Source: Paenibacillus solani
Lineage (GTDB): Bacteria; Bacillota; Bacilli; Paenibacillales; Paenibacillaceae
Direction: 5' to 3'
NCBI RefSeq assembly: GCF_001277345.1
Contig: NZ_LIUT01000001.1
Span: 638,448 to 702,447, forward strand
DNA length: 64,000 bases
Positions 37,673 through 47,915 of this stretch are shown here, one piece after another. The position numbers and the translations under genes are program-made. Under the pieces are notes generated by a model, which did not search any database, had not been told where the DNA came from, and saw only the letters and a program-made list of their open reading frames with translations. The stretch's first letter is position 1. The number at the start of each line of letters is the position of its first letter.

Positions 37673-39076
37673 ATGAATCAAGACCAGAAGGTGAGTACGA
37701 TGGTTGATCAATCGGAAGCTGCAGTGGCAGCTCCGTTCCAAACCTATGACGAAGCGGTAGCTTGGATCAATGGGCTGATTCCATTTGGAATCCGTCCTGG
37801 CATGGAGAGAATTCAGCGATTAATGGAGCTTCTTGGACATCCCGAGCGTCGTTTGAAATTCATTCACGTGGCCGGCACGAATGGAAAAGGCTCCACCTGC
37901 GCTTTTTTAACAAAGGTTCTTCTTGAAGGAGGATTTACGGTTGGTACCTACACTTCTCCTTATATAACGAAGTTCACCAATCGGTTTCAGTATAACGGCG
38001 AGGACATACCGGAAGAAACGCTGCTTGAGCTCGCAAATCGCTTGGAGCCGCTTGTGGCTGAGATTGCAGATTCGGGACTGGGTTCGCCGACGATGTTCGA
38101 GGTATCCACAGCGCTTGCGATTCTATATTATGGCGAGGTATCATATCCGGACGTTGTGGTATGGGAAACGGGGCTTGGCGGTCGCCTTGATGTGACCAAT
38201 ATCGTTCATCCCATCATTTCGGTGATCACCAACATCGGGATGGATCACACGGATGTTCTGGGGGATACCATTCAAGAGATTGCCATGGAGAAGGCAGGCA
38301 TTATCAAGCCCGGAGTTCCTGTCGTAAGCACGGTAACCCAGCCTGAGGCTGTCGAGATTCTGAAAGAAACGGCAGAAAAAAATCGAACGAGTCTTTATCT
38401 CGTAGACGAGCAATTCTCCTATAAACGACTGCATGGGAATGAGGAAGGTCAGACTTTCCATTTTTCGGGTCCTTTCCGGGACATGGAGCTGGAGATTTCG
38501 ATGCTTGGTGAGCATCAATGCGCGAATGCCGCGCTTGCCATGATGACGTTAGAAGTGCTCCGCCAGTATATGGCCTTTATTGTGGATGATAAAGAATTAC
38601 GCACTGGGTTTAAAGATGCTTTCTGGGCGGGAAGACTGGAACAAGTGCAGTCTAATCCTCGGATTGTTCTCGATGGTGCGCATAATCCCGAAGGTGCTGA
38701 ATCGTTGGCTAAGAGCTTGCCACAGATCTATAAATATCGGAAACTGAACTTCATGATGGGAATGCTGGCAAATAAGCATCATGAATCGTATTTGCAGCAT
38801 ATACTGCCAATAGTGGATACGCTTATCCTGACTGAACCGGATTTCAGGAAGAAACTGGACGCCAAGGCGTTTGCCGACATCGTAGAGCAGGTAAGGGAGA
38901 AATACGCCAAACATACACTGCAAATCATCATAGAACCAAATTGGAAAAACGCACTTGAAGAGTTGAAGTCACGGACGGAAGCGGAGGATCTTGGGGTGGT
39001 GTCGGGCACGTTGTACCTGATTGCCGACGTGCGTTCCAACCTCCTGGGTCTTTCCGATTCTGAAAAAGGTTGGTGA
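37673..39076 (+). CDS. folC: Folylpolyglutamate synthase / dihydrofolate synthase
   Basis: Adds glutamate to dihydropteroate and to folates, which retains them in the cell. The 467 residues show the P-loop HVAGTNGKGSTCAFL (about residues 63-77), the folate-binding region YTSPYITKFTNRF and the GLGGRLDVTN motif. The chosen ATG at 37673 follows GAGGACAAG; a second ATG at 37700 behind GGTGAG is a possible alternative. It is coupled to valS, as in B. subtilis. Confidence 0.95.
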   Translation: MNQDQKVSTMVDQSEAAVAAPFQTYDEAVAWINGLIPFGIRPGMERIQRLMELLGHPERRLKFIHVAGTNGKGSTCAFLTKVLLEGGFTVGTYTSPYITKFTNRFQYNGEDIPEETLLELANRLEPLVAEIADSGLGSPTMFEVSTALAILYYGEVSYPDVVVWETGLGGRLDVTNIVHPIISVITNIGMDHTDVLGDTIQEIAMEKAGIIKPGVPVVSTVTQPEAVEILKETAEKNRTSLYLVDEQFSYKRLHGNEEGQTFHFSGPFRDMELEISMLGEHQCANAALAMMTLEVLRQYMAFIVDDKELRTGFKDAFWAGRLEQVQSNPRIVLDGAHNPEGAESLAKSLPQIYKYRKLNFMMGMLANKHHESYLQHILPIVDTLILTEPDFRKKLDAKAFADIVEQVREKYAKHTLQIIIEPNWKNALEELKSRTEAEDLGVVSGTLYLIADVRSNLLGLSDSEKGW

Positions 39077-39082
39077 TATCTG

Positions 39083-40459
39083 TTGAATACATCGGAACAT
39101 GTTCATTTTATAGGAATTGGCGGCTACGGGATGAGCGCCATTGCAAGAGTTATGCTGGAGATGGGTTATAAAGTCACGGGTTCTGACGTGGCATCGCAAG
39201 AATTAACAGAAAAACTGGCGGCCAAGGGCGCCAAAATATACATTGGACATACCGCCGAGCAAGTTCAAGGTGCGGACCTTGTAGTTTACTCTACGGCGCT
39301 GTCCAAAGACAATGTGGAGCGAGTCGAAGCAGAAAAGCTGAACATTCCAGTTCTTCACCGCGCACAGATGCTGGCGCGTCTGTTGAACGAACGCAAAGGT
39401 GTCGCCGTAGCGGGTGCTCACGGTAAGACTACCACTTCGTCCATGATCGCACTAGTGATGGAAGAGTGTGGTGTGGACCCGACGTTTATTATCGGCGGAG
39501 AAATTATGAATGTTGGCACAAATGCTAAAGCGGGTGAAGGTGAGCACGTAGTGGCAGAAGCGGACGAGAGCGATGGTTCCTTCCTGCAATATCACCCATG
39601 GCTCGGAGTTGTCCTCAACATTGAAGCTGATCATCTGGAGAATTACGAAGGAGATTTCAATCGCCTCAAGGCTGCCTACGTACAATTCCTCAGTCAAATC
39701 AAGCCAGACGGTACGGCGGTTGTATGCTCGGATGATAATAATATTCAGGCTATTTTGCCTGATCTCAAATGCAACGTCACCACCTATGGCATTCATTCGG
39801 AGGCTGAATATACGGCAACCGATGTGGTGCTTGGCGACCGGCATGTTAGCTTTACGATGCTTCATAACGGTACGGAGCTAGGCAAGATAGAATTGTCTGT
39901 ACCAGGCAAACATAATGTCTACAATGCCATGGCTACGGTAATATGCTGTTTGAAGGGCGGCATCTCTTTTGAAGCGATTGCCGAGGCCATTGTGAAGTTC
40001 AACGGAGCAAAGCGCCGCTTCCAGGTGCTTGGCGAAGCAGACGGCATTCTGGTTATTGATGACTATGCGCATCATCCAACAGAGATTGAGGCAACGATTA
40101 GTGCTGCGAAAGCAACAGGGAAACGGATTATTGCTGTTTTCCAGCCGCAGCGGTATTCAAGGACCTTTTTCCTTCTGGACGCGTTTAGCCGTGCATTCGG
40201 GGAAGCGGATGAAGTCATTATCACCGACATTTATTCTCCTGCCGGCGAGAAGCAGATCGAGGGAATCAGTTCCGGGAAGCTGGTGGAGCTGATTGTCCAG
40301 AACAGCAACGCCAATGCTCGATATTTGCCTTCCAAAGAGGATGTCCTGGCTGATCTCAAAGATCGTCTAAAGGACGGCGATCTTGTAATTACGATGGGTG
40401 CGGGTGATATTTGGAAAGTCGGCACAGCCTTAGCGGAGACTATTAAAGGCAAACAATAA
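39083..40459 (+). CDS. murC: UDP-N-acetylmuramate--L-alanine ligase
   Basis: Adds L-alanine to UDP-MurNAc, the first amino acid of the peptidoglycan stem peptide. The 458 residues carry the N-terminal [13 protein letters not shown], the ATP loop [20 protein letters not shown] and the C-terminal [10 protein letters not shown] region typical of MurC. The start appears to be TTG at 39083, seven bases after folC, with a weak ribosome site. B. subtilis has comC between folC and spoIIB; here murC takes that place. Confidence 0.96.
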   Translation: MNTSEHVHFIGIGGYGMSAIARVMLEMGYKVTGSDVASQELTEKLAAKGAKIYIGHTAEQVQGADLVVYSTALSKDNVERVEAEKLNIPVLHRAQMLARLLNERKGVAVAGAHGKTTTSSMIALVMEECGVDPTFIIGGEIMNVGTNAKAGEGEHVVAEADESDGSFLQYHPWLGVVLNIEADHLENYEGDFNRLKAAYVQFLSQIKPDGTAVVCSDDNNIQAILPDLKCNVTTYGIHSEAEYTATDVVLGDRHVSFTMLHNGTELGKIELSVPGKHNVYNAMATVICCLKGGISFEAIAEAIVKFNGAKRRFQVLGEADGILVIDDYAHHPTEIEATISAAKATGKRIIAVFQPQRYSRTFFLLDAFSRAFGEADEVIITDIYSPAGEKQIEGISSGKLVELIVQNSNANARYLPSKEDVLADLKDRLKDGDLVITMGAGDIWKVGTALAETIKGKQ

Positions 40460-40538
40460 ATGAAGTACACAAATGTCTTGCTGTGTAGGGAAGCATGAAT
40501 TAGTTCATGTGAAAGAATAGCTGCACCGGCATTCCATT

Positions 40539-40580
40539 AAGGGCTGATCAAGATGCTCTCTTGATCGGCCCTTTTTGTTT
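40539..40580 (+). terminator. Terminator of the valS-folC-murC unit
   Basis: A 14-bp stem AAGGGCTGATCAAG/CTTGATCGGCCCTT with one wobble is followed by five T and GTTTT. Confidence 0.9.
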
Positions 40581-40655
40581 TATTCCGGCATACTCATAAG
40601 TTGTCTCGCTTGATCATATAGCTAGGGATAGAAGGGACAAGTGAGGTGTGTTGAT

Positions 40656-41879
40656 ATGAATAAAGCAAGAATGACGATTCGTTTTGAACCCAATCCACCC
40701 AAAGAAACTCAACATGATCAACTGCGCGTCGTTCCGCCTATCAGGGAGAGGGAAGATGACGGTGATGAAACTGATCCGGAATGGAGACCCCTGCCAAATA
40801 ACCGTTCCAGAGGTCGATTAGCAGAGGAAAGAAGACGTCTGGACCAAAATGATGGCTGGCTGAGTGGGGACGCGTCCGTGCAAGAGGATATATATTATGA
40901 TGCGCGTGAGGAGCATTATGATCTTCATCCTGATCTCCATCGTGAGAGCGTCGACATGGAAGTGAACGACAATCGTTGGAGCCATGGGTACGAGTCGGAT
41001 CTATACGAGTCTCCAGCCGATGATCACAGCTATTATCGTTCACGCAAACCAACCTCCTTGTGGAAGATGATTTTATCTGTTTCGGCTGCTGTCATAACGG
41101 GATTGCTGTTTGGGTATATGATGCTGTCTATGTTTAACGGTGAAAATGCAAGCGAGAAACCTGCAGCGGAACAGGTGGAGAGCCAGATTGCAGGCAATCC
41201 AGCTAAGGATGATTCATTCGGGGGAATGGAGTCTACATTAACCCCCGATTTAATTGAGTCGGGCGTTCACGTTCCTGGTCAACTGTTTTATATGCTCCAA
41301 TACGGAGTATTTAGCACGTCCGAACGGGCCGCACAAGCGAGAGTGGAACTGGAGCAGTCCGGTATTGCAGCCGGTGGTGATCTGGATGAAGAGAACCGTG
41401 TTTACGCGGGAATATCACCTGACCGCGAGCAAGCCAAGCTGCTTAGTAATCAGCTTATGGCCGAAGGTGTAGAATTATATGTAAAGGAAATCACGCTTCC
41501 GGGCATAGAGTCAGCAGCATTTGCTGGTGAGGGGCAGACGCTGAGTGACTATTTTACGGTAAGCGGGCAGCTGGTTTCGGAGCTGAGTACACTATCAGTT
41601 TCCCTGCTTGGTATGCAGCAGACGGAATCGGTGACGCCTCAGATCATGAACACGATCACAAATCTGCATCAACAGTGGATTCAAATATGGCCATTGCTGT
41701 CCGCAGGCTTGGGTCCAGAGTCTGAGACCGTGCTGCCGGAGATGGAACAGTCGATGAATAGTTCGATCACCGCGCTCTTCGAATATAACAAAAATCAATC
41801 CAAGGGGCATTTGTGGGAGATTCAGACGGGTATGATGAACTATGTTATGGGTCAAAAGAAACTCCTGGAAGGCCTATAA
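40656..41879 (+). CDS. spoIIB: SPOR-domain membrane protein, SpoIIB-type
   Basis: The 407-residue bitopic protein has an acidic, charged cytosolic N-terminus (about 1-130), a single membrane helix (about 135-157, MILSVSAAVITGLLFGYMML) and an extracytoplasmic SPOR domain (about 210-285, FYMLQYGVFSTSERAAQARV). SPOR domains bind denuded glycan strands at septa. The position before maf and radC matches spoIIB in B. subtilis, which helps septal peptidoglycan processing in engulfment. The sequence itself is poorly conserved, so the symbol rests on architecture plus location. GAGGTG precedes the ATG at 40656. Confidence 0.75.
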   Translation: MNKARMTIRFEPNPPKETQHDQLRVVPPIREREDDGDETDPEWRPLPNNRSRGRLAEERRRLDQNDGWLSGDASVQEDIYYDAREEHYDLHPDLHRESVDMEVNDNRWSHGYESDLYESPADDHSYYRSRKPTSLWKMILSVSAAVITGLLFGYMMLSMFNGENASEKPAAEQVESQIAGNPAKDDSFGGMESTLTPDLIESGVHVPGQLFYMLQYGVFSTSERAAQARVELEQSGIAAGGDLDEENRVYAGISPDREQAKLLSNQLMAEGVELYVKEITLPGIESAAFAGEGQTLSDYFTVSGQLVSELSTLSVSLLGMQQTESVTPQIMNTITNLHQQWIQIWPLLSAGLGPESETVLPEMEQSMNSSITALFEYNKNQSKGHLWEIQTGMMNYVMGQKKLLEGL

Positions 41880-41894
41880 ATTCAAATTTACGTA

Positions 41895-41945
41895 AAATCC
41901 GGCTTGGAACTGGAAATAGTTCCCCCTGCCGGATTTCTGTTTGTA
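41895..41945 (+). terminator. Terminator of the SpoIIB-type gene
   Basis: AAATCCGGC/GCCGGATTT encloses an inner GGAAC/GTTCC stem and is followed by CTGTTTG. Confidence 0.7.
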
Positions 41946-42006
41946 TTGCTTATCGATTCACCGTATAATAAATAGGGTGTCAAAAAATGGCGAGGGAAGA
42001 TGATGC

Positions 42007-42249
42007 ATGAAGAAAAACAAAGGAATGCTCATCCTGTTTTTGCTGCTAGGGTGGCTAACAGGAACATGGCTTGCCAAGGCGCTTGAACCTGTTAAGGCTT
42101 TGTCGTTTCTGACGTCTTCTACACCCATCAAGTGGTCGCCTCAAGCCGATTTTGACATTATTCGTTATGACATTAACCTTGAACTTAACTTTTGCCTGCT
42201 AAGCCTGATCGGCATTATCGCTGCCATTTGGTTATACCGCAGGCTCTAA
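42007..42249 (+). CDS. Small membrane protein, DUF4321 family
   Basis: This 80-residue protein has two membrane helices (about residues 6-26 and 60-77) joined by an outside loop of about 30 residues. The opening KKNKGMLILFLLLGWLTG is typical of DUF4321, small proteins often next to maf in Bacillota. Function is unknown. AGGGAAGATGATGC precedes the ATG, and maf follows 27 bases later. Confidence 0.85.
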   Translation: MKKNKGMLILFLLLGWLTGTWLAKALEPVKALSFLTSSTPIKWSPQADFDIIRYDINLELNFCLLSLIGIIAAIWLYRRL

Positions 42250-42276
42250 GACATTTGACAAAGGAGATTAACCCCC

Positions 42277-42888
42277 TTGAAAGAGAAGAGAAACCGCCGC
42301 ATTATATTGGCCTCCACCTCTCCTCGACGTCAGGAATTGATTGCTTCCCTTCGTATCCCATTTGGAATTATGCCTAGTGAAGCGGATGAGAACACTCCGG
42401 ATGGGTGGTCGCCAGAGCGAATTGTGGAATCACTGGCACTACGAAAAGCGGAAGCGGTTCTTCATAAGCTGACGGATGATCAGGGAGATGGTATCATTGT
42501 GGGAAGCGACACGATTGTAGTTGTGGATGGGCATGTCTTGGGAAAACCCGTAGATCATGCTGACGCTGCAAGAATGTTGTCCATGCTTCAGGGGAGAGCT
42601 CACTTTGTGTATACGGGTGTGGCTTGCATTGATCAAAGCTCAGGTGATAAACAGGTTTCGCATCGTGTGACGACCGTCAAGATGAAATCGTTAAGTGCAG
42701 ATGCGATCACAGCCTATGTGAAGAGTGGTGAACCTGCTGACAAAGCAGGCTCGTATGCGATTCAGGGTCTGGGAGCAACCATCGTGGAGGGAATTGAGGG
42801 CGATTATTTTAACGTTGTTGGCCTTCCTCTTTCTTTGCTGTCGGACATGCTGTCTGCAATGGGAATGGATGTATTAACCGATTTATAG
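42277..42888 (+). CDS. maf: Maf nucleoside triphosphate pyrophosphatase
   Basis: Hydrolyses non-canonical or pyrimidine nucleotides (dTTP/UTP class) to monophosphates. The 203 residues carry ILASTSPRRQELI at 9-21 and the conserved SDTIVVVDG and KPVDHADAARMLSMLQG segments. It begins with TTG at 42277 behind AAGGAG. It keeps its place before radC and mreB, which links it to septum and shape genes by neighbourhood. Confidence 0.95.
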   Translation: MKEKRNRRIILASTSPRRQELIASLRIPFGIMPSEADENTPDGWSPERIVESLALRKAEAVLHKLTDDQGDGIIVGSDTIVVVDGHVLGKPVDHADAARMLSMLQGRAHFVYTGVACIDQSSGDKQVSHRVTTVKMKSLSADAITAYVKSGEPADKAGSYAIQGLGATIVEGIEGDYFNVVGLPLSLLSDMLSAMGMDVLTDL

Positions 42889-42975
42889 ATATATCGAACA
42901 ACGGCATCCGAATGTAAGGAGTATCCTGAAGTTTGGCTGACCTGCTGACTTAAATTTTAGAAAAGAGGGGAATAT

Positions 42976-43665
42976 ATGGAGTCGCCAACATTATTGCTGC
43001 GCGACATCCCCCATGATGAACGACCACGAGAGCGCATGATGCAATATGGGGCGAGCGCTTTAAGCCATGCAGAATTGCTGGCGATATTGCTTCGGACTGG
43101 AACACGTCAGGAATCTGCCGTACATATAGCTCAGCGGTTGCTCAATGAAGCAGGCGGCATCCGGCAGCTCGTTGATTTTAGCATTGACGAAATTAAGCAA
43201 ATCAAAGGAATTGGTAATGTAAAGGCTGTCCAGCTGAAGGCTGGCATCGAACTTGGACGGCGCTTGGCCGCATCTCGGCATGTGGAGCCGATTATAATCC
43301 GTAGTCCGCATGACGCGGCAGAGCTGCTAAGTGAACAGTTGCGCTATTTACAAAAAGAGCATTTTGTCTGTGTATTTTTAAATACGAAAAATCATGTCAT
43401 TGCCCAGGAGACGTTATCGATGGGGAGCCTAAACTCCTCTATCGTCCATCCTCGCGAGGTGTTCAGAGCTGCCATCAAATGTAGCAGTGCATCCTTGGTA
43501 TGTGCGCATAACCATCCAAGCGGAGATCCGACGCCAAGTCCGGAAGATATTTCACTGACTGCGCGATTAGTGGAAGCGGGACAGATTGTCGGGATCGACG
43601 TACTGGATCATCTGATCATTGGGGACGGATCGTTTGTAAGTTTGAAGGAACGGGGCTTGATGTAA
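42976..43665 (+). CDS. radC: RadC family JAB/MPN-domain protein
   Basis: The 229 residues have an N-terminal helix-hairpin-helix part (IKQIKGIGNVKAVQLKAGIELG) and a JAMM metal-binding motif (CAHNHPSGDPTPSPED, about residues 176-191, with Glu further upstream). The older name as a DNA repair gene is not well supported, and the biochemical role is uncertain. GAGGGGA precedes the ATG. It sits in the conserved maf-radC-mreB order. Confidence 0.95.
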   Translation: MESPTLLLRDIPHDERPRERMMQYGASALSHAELLAILLRTGTRQESAVHIAQRLLNEAGGIRQLVDFSIDEIKQIKGIGNVKAVQLKAGIELGRRLAASRHVEPIIIRSPHDAAELLSEQLRYLQKEHFVCVFLNTKNHVIAQETLSMGSLNSSIVHPREVFRAAIKCSSASLVCAHNHPSGDPTPSPEDISLTARLVEAGQIVGIDVLDHLIIGDGSFVSLKERGLM

Positions 43666-43703
43666 TATAATAGTTCAGATTGACGAAGAAAGGGAGATAC
43701 TTC

Positions 43704-44738
43704 ATGTTAGGTGGTTTTACGAAAGATTTGGGAATCGATTTGGGGACGGCCAATACGCTGGTTTATATTCGTGGGAGAGGAATTGTCGTTAGAGAGCCTT
43801 CGGTGGTTGCTCTGCGTACAGATACAAAAAGTATCGAAGCTGTCGGTGAATCGGCTAAGAAGATGATTGGACGGACACCGGGCAATATCCGTGCTATCCG
43901 ACCGATGAAAGACGGTGTCATTGCTGATTTTGATACGACAGCTACAATGATTAAATATTTTATTCGTCAAGCGCAGAAGCAGCGTTCCATCTTCCCTCGT
44001 CATCCAAATGTGATGGTGTGCGTGCCTTCCGGCATTACAGCGGTAGAGCAGCGCGCGGTTGAAGATGCTACCAAGCAAGCAGGAGCGCGTGAAGCCTACA
44101 CGATTGAAGAACCATTTGCGGCCGCCATCGGTGCGGACTTGCCTGTGTGGGAACCTACCGGCAGTATGGTCGTTGATATTGGCGGAGGTACGACCGAGGT
44201 TGCGGTCATTTCACTTGGCGGCATCGTAACGAGTCGTTCTGTGCGTGTTGCAGGCGATGAAATGGATGAATCTATCATCTCTTATATCAAACGTCAGTAT
44301 AACTTGATGATTGGTGAACGCACATCGGAATTGCTCAAGATGGAAGTAGGTTCTGCAATGCCACTGGAGACCGTGGAAACAATGGAAATTCGCGGTCGCG
44401 ATTTGGTTACAGGCTTGCCTAAGACGCTTACCATTACTTCTGACGAGATTAGCGAAGCATTGGCGGATACCATCAATGCCATCGTGGAAGCGGTCAAAGT
44501 GACGCTTGAGAAATGCCCTCCTGAGCTTGCTGCCGATATTATGGATCGCGGCATTGTGCTTACCGGAGGTGGGGCATTGCTTCGCAATCTGGATAAGCTG
44601 CTTGCAGAAGAGACTGGCATGCCGGTAATCGTAGCGGAGAATCCGCTGGATTGCGTAGCGATTGGCACAGGTAAAGCGCTCGATAACATTCATTTGTTTA
44701 AATCCCGGAGCAGCTCTGCCGTCCGTTCCAAACGGTAG
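43704..44738 (+). CDS. mreB: Rod shape-determining protein MreB
   Basis: Actin-like ATPase that guides lateral wall synthesis under the membrane. The 344 residues contain phosphate 1 [11 protein letters not shown], phosphate 2 [13 protein letters not shown] and the adenosine motif [12 protein letters not shown]. The amphipathic N-terminus ([10 protein letters not shown]) suits membrane contact. The ATG at 43704 is served by AAGGGAGA; a TTG at 43680 is less likely. It heads mreBCD-minCD. Confidence 0.97.
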   Translation: MLGGFTKDLGIDLGTANTLVYIRGRGIVVREPSVVALRTDTKSIEAVGESAKKMIGRTPGNIRAIRPMKDGVIADFDTTATMIKYFIRQAQKQRSIFPRHPNVMVCVPSGITAVEQRAVEDATKQAGAREAYTIEEPFAAAIGADLPVWEPTGSMVVDIGGGTTEVAVISLGGIVTSRSVRVAGDEMDESIISYIKRQYNLMIGERTSELLKMEVGSAMPLETVETMEIRGRDLVTGLPKTLTITSDEISEALADTINAIVEAVKVTLEKCPPELAADIMDRGIVLTGGGALLRNLDKLLAEETGMPVIVAENPLDCVAIGTGKALDNIHLFKSRSSSAVRSKR

Positions 44739-44796
44739 AAATCTGATAAAACGTGTAAACCCCTAATGGTGGGAGAGAAAAACAGTAAGTTAGAGG

Positions 44797-45672
44797 GTGT
44801 TGCAACTGTTTAAGCTGCTAGGCAATAAGCGTTTGTTTATTATGCTCATCGGGCTGGTAGCGTTTATCGCTATTATGGGGTTTACGCTCGGCCCGAGAGC
44901 TTCTTTATCTTGGCCTGAAAAATTCGTCAAAGATACGGTTGGATTTGTGCAAAGTGTGTTTTATAAGCCCGCTTCTTATATAGCGGGTTTCTTTGAAGAT
45001 GTACGGAACATGAAGGGGATCTATGAAGAGAATGAGGAGCTGCGCCGGGCGGTTGCGCAGTATTCGCGAGAGAGTGCGAATTACAATACGATGAAAGCCA
45101 AGTACGACAAGCTTCAGGAAAATCTCAGATTTACTGAAAACCAGAAAAACCGGGATAAATACGATTTCCGTACGGCAGAAGTGCTCAGTGTTAACTCGGA
45201 TCCGAACAATCGGACACTTGTCGTCAATTTGGGTGAGCGCGACGGAATCCGACCGAACATGTCGGTCACCACGGTCGACGGCATGGTCGGCATCATTAGC
45301 AATGTCAGCAATTTCACCTCTACAGTGAAGCTGCTGACTACGATGGATGCCCAGGATCCGAATCCGCAGCCGATCTCGGTTACGGCGATCGGCAAGGAGG
45401 ACAAAACGTTTGGCGTGGTCGAGAGCTACGATGAGAAGACGAATACGCTGCTTATGACGCGCATTTCGGAAGATGATCCGATTAAGAAAAAAGATAAGAT
45501 CATTTCATCCGGTGCCGGAGGCGTTATTCCTCAAGGCATGATCATCGGAGAAGTCATTAGCGTTCAAACAAGCCAATACGGTCAGAGCAGAACGGCTACG
45601 ATCACTCCTGCCGCCAAATTCGAGGACTGGAGATACGTCATTATCGTGGTTACCCCTGAGGAGCCGAAATGA
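44797..45672 (+). CDS. mreC: Rod shape-determining protein MreC
   Basis: Bitopic elongasome protein of 291 residues with a membrane helix at about 13-33, a coiled coil at about 68-115 and a beta-rich periplasm-side domain. The conserved NLGERDGIRPNMSVTT and SSGAGGVIPQGMIIGEV stretches identify it. The start is uncertain: GTG at 44797 or TTG at 44800, both very close to the GAGGG site. Its stop overlaps the mreD start. Confidence 0.93.
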   Translation: MLQLFKLLGNKRLFIMLIGLVAFIAIMGFTLGPRASLSWPEKFVKDTVGFVQSVFYKPASYIAGFFEDVRNMKGIYEENEELRRAVAQYSRESANYNTMKAKYDKLQENLRFTENQKNRDKYDFRTAEVLSVNSDPNNRTLVVNLGERDGIRPNMSVTTVDGMVGIISNVSNFTSTVKLLTTMDAQDPNPQPISVTAIGKEDKTFGVVESYDEKTNTLLMTRISEDDPIKKKDKIISSGAGGVIPQGMIIGEVISVQTSQYGQSRTATITPAAKFEDWRYVIIVVTPEEPK

Positions 45673-46196
45673 TGGCGCGCAAGCAGATTCTCATCCTCCT
45701 GTTGTTCGTGTTGTTTATTCTACAGGGTACGGTGTTCTTCTGGTTAACGCCAAGCTCGCTGCAGCTTCAGATTTATCCTAATTTCGTGCTGGTTTGTTTA
45801 TTCTTTGTCTCGGTCTATTACCATCGCCATACCGGATTGGTGCTCGGCTTGATCTTTGGCATGCTGCACGACATCGTGTATTACGGCGAGATGATTGGCT
45901 CTTATTCATTTGCTATGGGCGTATCCGCATATCTGGTGGGACTCGTATTCAAATCCCCGCGGGCGCCTCTGCCTATGATGATGACGATAATTATCCTGGG
46001 GAGTTTATTATTTGATAGTACGCTCTTTGGCATATATAAGGTATTTCGACTCAATCCGACTTCCTATAATTGGTCGCTGCTTCATCATATGCTTCCCAAT
46101 CTCCTTGTTCATTTTGCTTTTGCTCTGGTGATTTATGTTCCCCTTCGCAAACAGATTGAGCTGATTACGAAGAACCAGAGAAGGAAGGCATCCTGA
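45669..46196 (+). CDS. mreD: Rod shape-determining protein MreD
   Basis: This 175-residue integral membrane protein with about five or six helices is a partner of MreC in the elongasome. It begins with ATG overlapping the mreC TGA, so translation is coupled. The pattern LGLIFGMLHDIVYYGEMIGSY is characteristic of MreD. Confidence 0.92.
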   Translation: MMARKQILILLLFVLFILQGTVFFWLTPSSLQLQIYPNFVLVCLFFVSVYYHRHTGLVLGLIFGMLHDIVYYGEMIGSYSFAMGVSAYLVGLVFKSPRAPLPMMMTIIILGSLLFDSTLFGIYKVFRLNPTSYNWSLLHHMLPNLLVHFAFALVIYVPLRKQIELITKNQRRKAS

Positions 46197-46278
46197 GCTC
46201 CCAATATGACATTTTACTAGAATAGCAGGAACTTGAAGGTTTGAGCGCGAAATGTATAGGGATGGGAGGGACAGGCTT

Positions 46279-46941
46279 ATGGCTGTAAAATCCAATCATG
46301 TGACGATTAAAGGCATAAAAGATGGCCTGGTATTCCTGCTTGACGATCAGTGCGAGCTGGAGGAATTGCTCAGCGAGCTGCGCTATAAGCTGGAGCATAG
46401 TCATCAGAATATCTTGACCGGACCTATTATTCATGTGGATGTGAAGCTTGGGTCCCGGCAAATTACCGAAGAAGAGAAGCAGACGATTCTTGATATATTG
46501 AAGCAAAAGGGCAATCTGCTGATTCGCAATGTGGAATCACCGCCGCTTGAGTCCGAGCTCGTTCCGGAGGAAAAGCTTACACTTAAGACGGGGATGGTGC
46601 GTTCCGGACAGGTGCTGCATCATGACGGCGACCTCTTGTTTCTCGGCGATGTGAATCCCGGTGGAACCATTACCTGTACTGGCGATATATACATATTGGG
46701 CGCTTTGCGCGGAACAGCGCATGCGGGCGTAGACGGAAATGAAGAAGCTATAATCGCAGCCTCTTATTTTGCCCCTACCCAGCTTCGTATCTCCCAGATG
46801 ATCAGCAGACCGCCGGATGAATGGGAGACACGGGAAACGGTCATGGAGTTTGCATATTTGAAGGACGGGAGCATGAAGATCGACAAGATCAGTAATATAT
46901 CACGTTTGGGTCGGGATTTTAATGTGTTTAAAGGGGTGTAG
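46279..46941 (+). CDS. minC: Septum site-determining protein MinC
   Basis: Inhibits FtsZ polymerisation away from midcell together with MinD. The 220 residues have the N-terminal MinC_N fold (VTIKGIKDGLVFLLDD) and the C-terminal beta-helix (LFLGDVNPGGTITCTGDIYILGALRGTAHAG), which binds MinD. The ATG at 46279 has GGGAGGG; the frame from 46252 includes that site and is not favoured. No minE is present, as expected for a Bacillus-type system using DivIVA/MinJ. Confidence 0.95.
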   Translation: MAVKSNHVTIKGIKDGLVFLLDDQCELEELLSELRYKLEHSHQNILTGPIIHVDVKLGSRQITEEEKQTILDILKQKGNLLIRNVESPPLESELVPEEKLTLKTGMVRSGQVLHHDGDLLFLGDVNPGGTITCTGDIYILGALRGTAHAGVDGNEEAIIAASYFAPTQLRISQMISRPPDEWETRETVMEFAYLKDGSMKIDKISNISRLGRDFNVFKGV

Positions 46942-46944
46942 AAC

Positions 46945-47739
46945 ATGGGAGAGGCAATCGTCGTAACTTCAGGTAAAGGCGGAGTCGGTAAAACGACGAC
47001 ATCGGCGAACATCGGCACAGCGTTAGCACTGTTAGGTAAAAAAGTGTGTCTGGTTGATACGGATATCGGTCTTCGTAATTTGGATGTCGTGATGGGCCTG
47101 GAAAACCGGATTATATACGATTTGTGCGACGTTGCAGAAGGGCGCTGCCGTCTTAACCAGGCGCTGATCAAGGACAAGCGCTTTGATGAGCTGTACATGC
47201 TTCCAGCAGCCCAGACCAAAGACAAGAATGCCATTTCTCCAGATCAGGTAAAAGATATTGTACTTGAATTGAAAAAGGAATTCGAATACGTCATTATCGA
47301 CTGTCCGGCTGGAATCGAGCAGGGCTTTAAGAATGCGATCGCCGGTGCAGATAAAGCGATCGTGGTCACGACACCGGAGAATGCGGCTGTGCGCGATGCA
47401 GATCGCATTATCGGTCTGTTGGAAAGCTCACATGTCGAGTCACCGAAACTCGTGGTGAACCGGATTCGCCCGAATATGGTGAAAACCGGCGATATGCTGG
47501 AGATTGAAGATGTATTGCAGGTGTTGAATATAGACCTCATCGGTATCGTGCCTGATGATGAAATGGTCATCAAGGCGGCCAACATCGGAGAACCTACCGT
47601 CATGAATCCGGATTCCCAGGCTGCAATCGCTTATAGAAACATCGCCCGGCGAATCTTGGGTGATACCGTTCCTTTGATGCAAATCCATCAGAAAAAAGGA
47701 ATGTTCACAAAATTTAAAAAGTTTTTTGGAATGGGTTAG
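46945..47739 (+). CDS. minD: Septum site-determining protein MinD
   Basis: ParA-type ATPase that recruits MinC to the membrane. The 264 residues open with the deviant Walker A GKGGVGKTT (about 10-18). DLCDVAEGRC and DCPAGIEQGF follow, and the sequence ends in a basic amphipathic membrane-targeting helix (KKGMFTKFKKFFGMG). It lies three bases after minC, and a strong terminator ends the mre-min unit. Confidence 0.97.
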   Translation: MGEAIVVTSGKGGVGKTTTSANIGTALALLGKKVCLVDTDIGLRNLDVVMGLENRIIYDLCDVAEGRCRLNQALIKDKRFDELYMLPAAQTKDKNAISPDQVKDIVLELKKEFEYVIIDCPAGIEQGFKNAIAGADKAIVVTTPENAAVRDADRIIGLLESSHVESPKLVVNRIRPNMVKTGDMLEIEDVLQVLNIDLIGIVPDDEMVIKAANIGEPTVMNPDSQAAIAYRNIARRILGDTVPLMQIHQKKGMFTKFKKFFGMG

Positions 47740-47752
47740 AGCATGTAATCTG

Positions 47753-47782
47753 AACCGGTGCCGCGAGGCGCCGGTTTTTTTA
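47753..47782 (+). terminator. Terminator of the mreBCD-minCD unit
   Basis: ACCGGTGCC/GGCGCCGGT around a GCGA tetraloop is followed by seven T. Confidence 0.9.
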
Positions 47783-47915
47783 AAAGCTACTCTTTCATTC
47801 ATGAGCTGTGGTGTCCCCAAAACTTCAATTTCCTCTTAATGAAGGCTTGTTCTAAATTTCTTTAATATCCTCATAGGATAGATTAAAGAATACTAGCCCC
47901 AGGGGGGAAAGACTA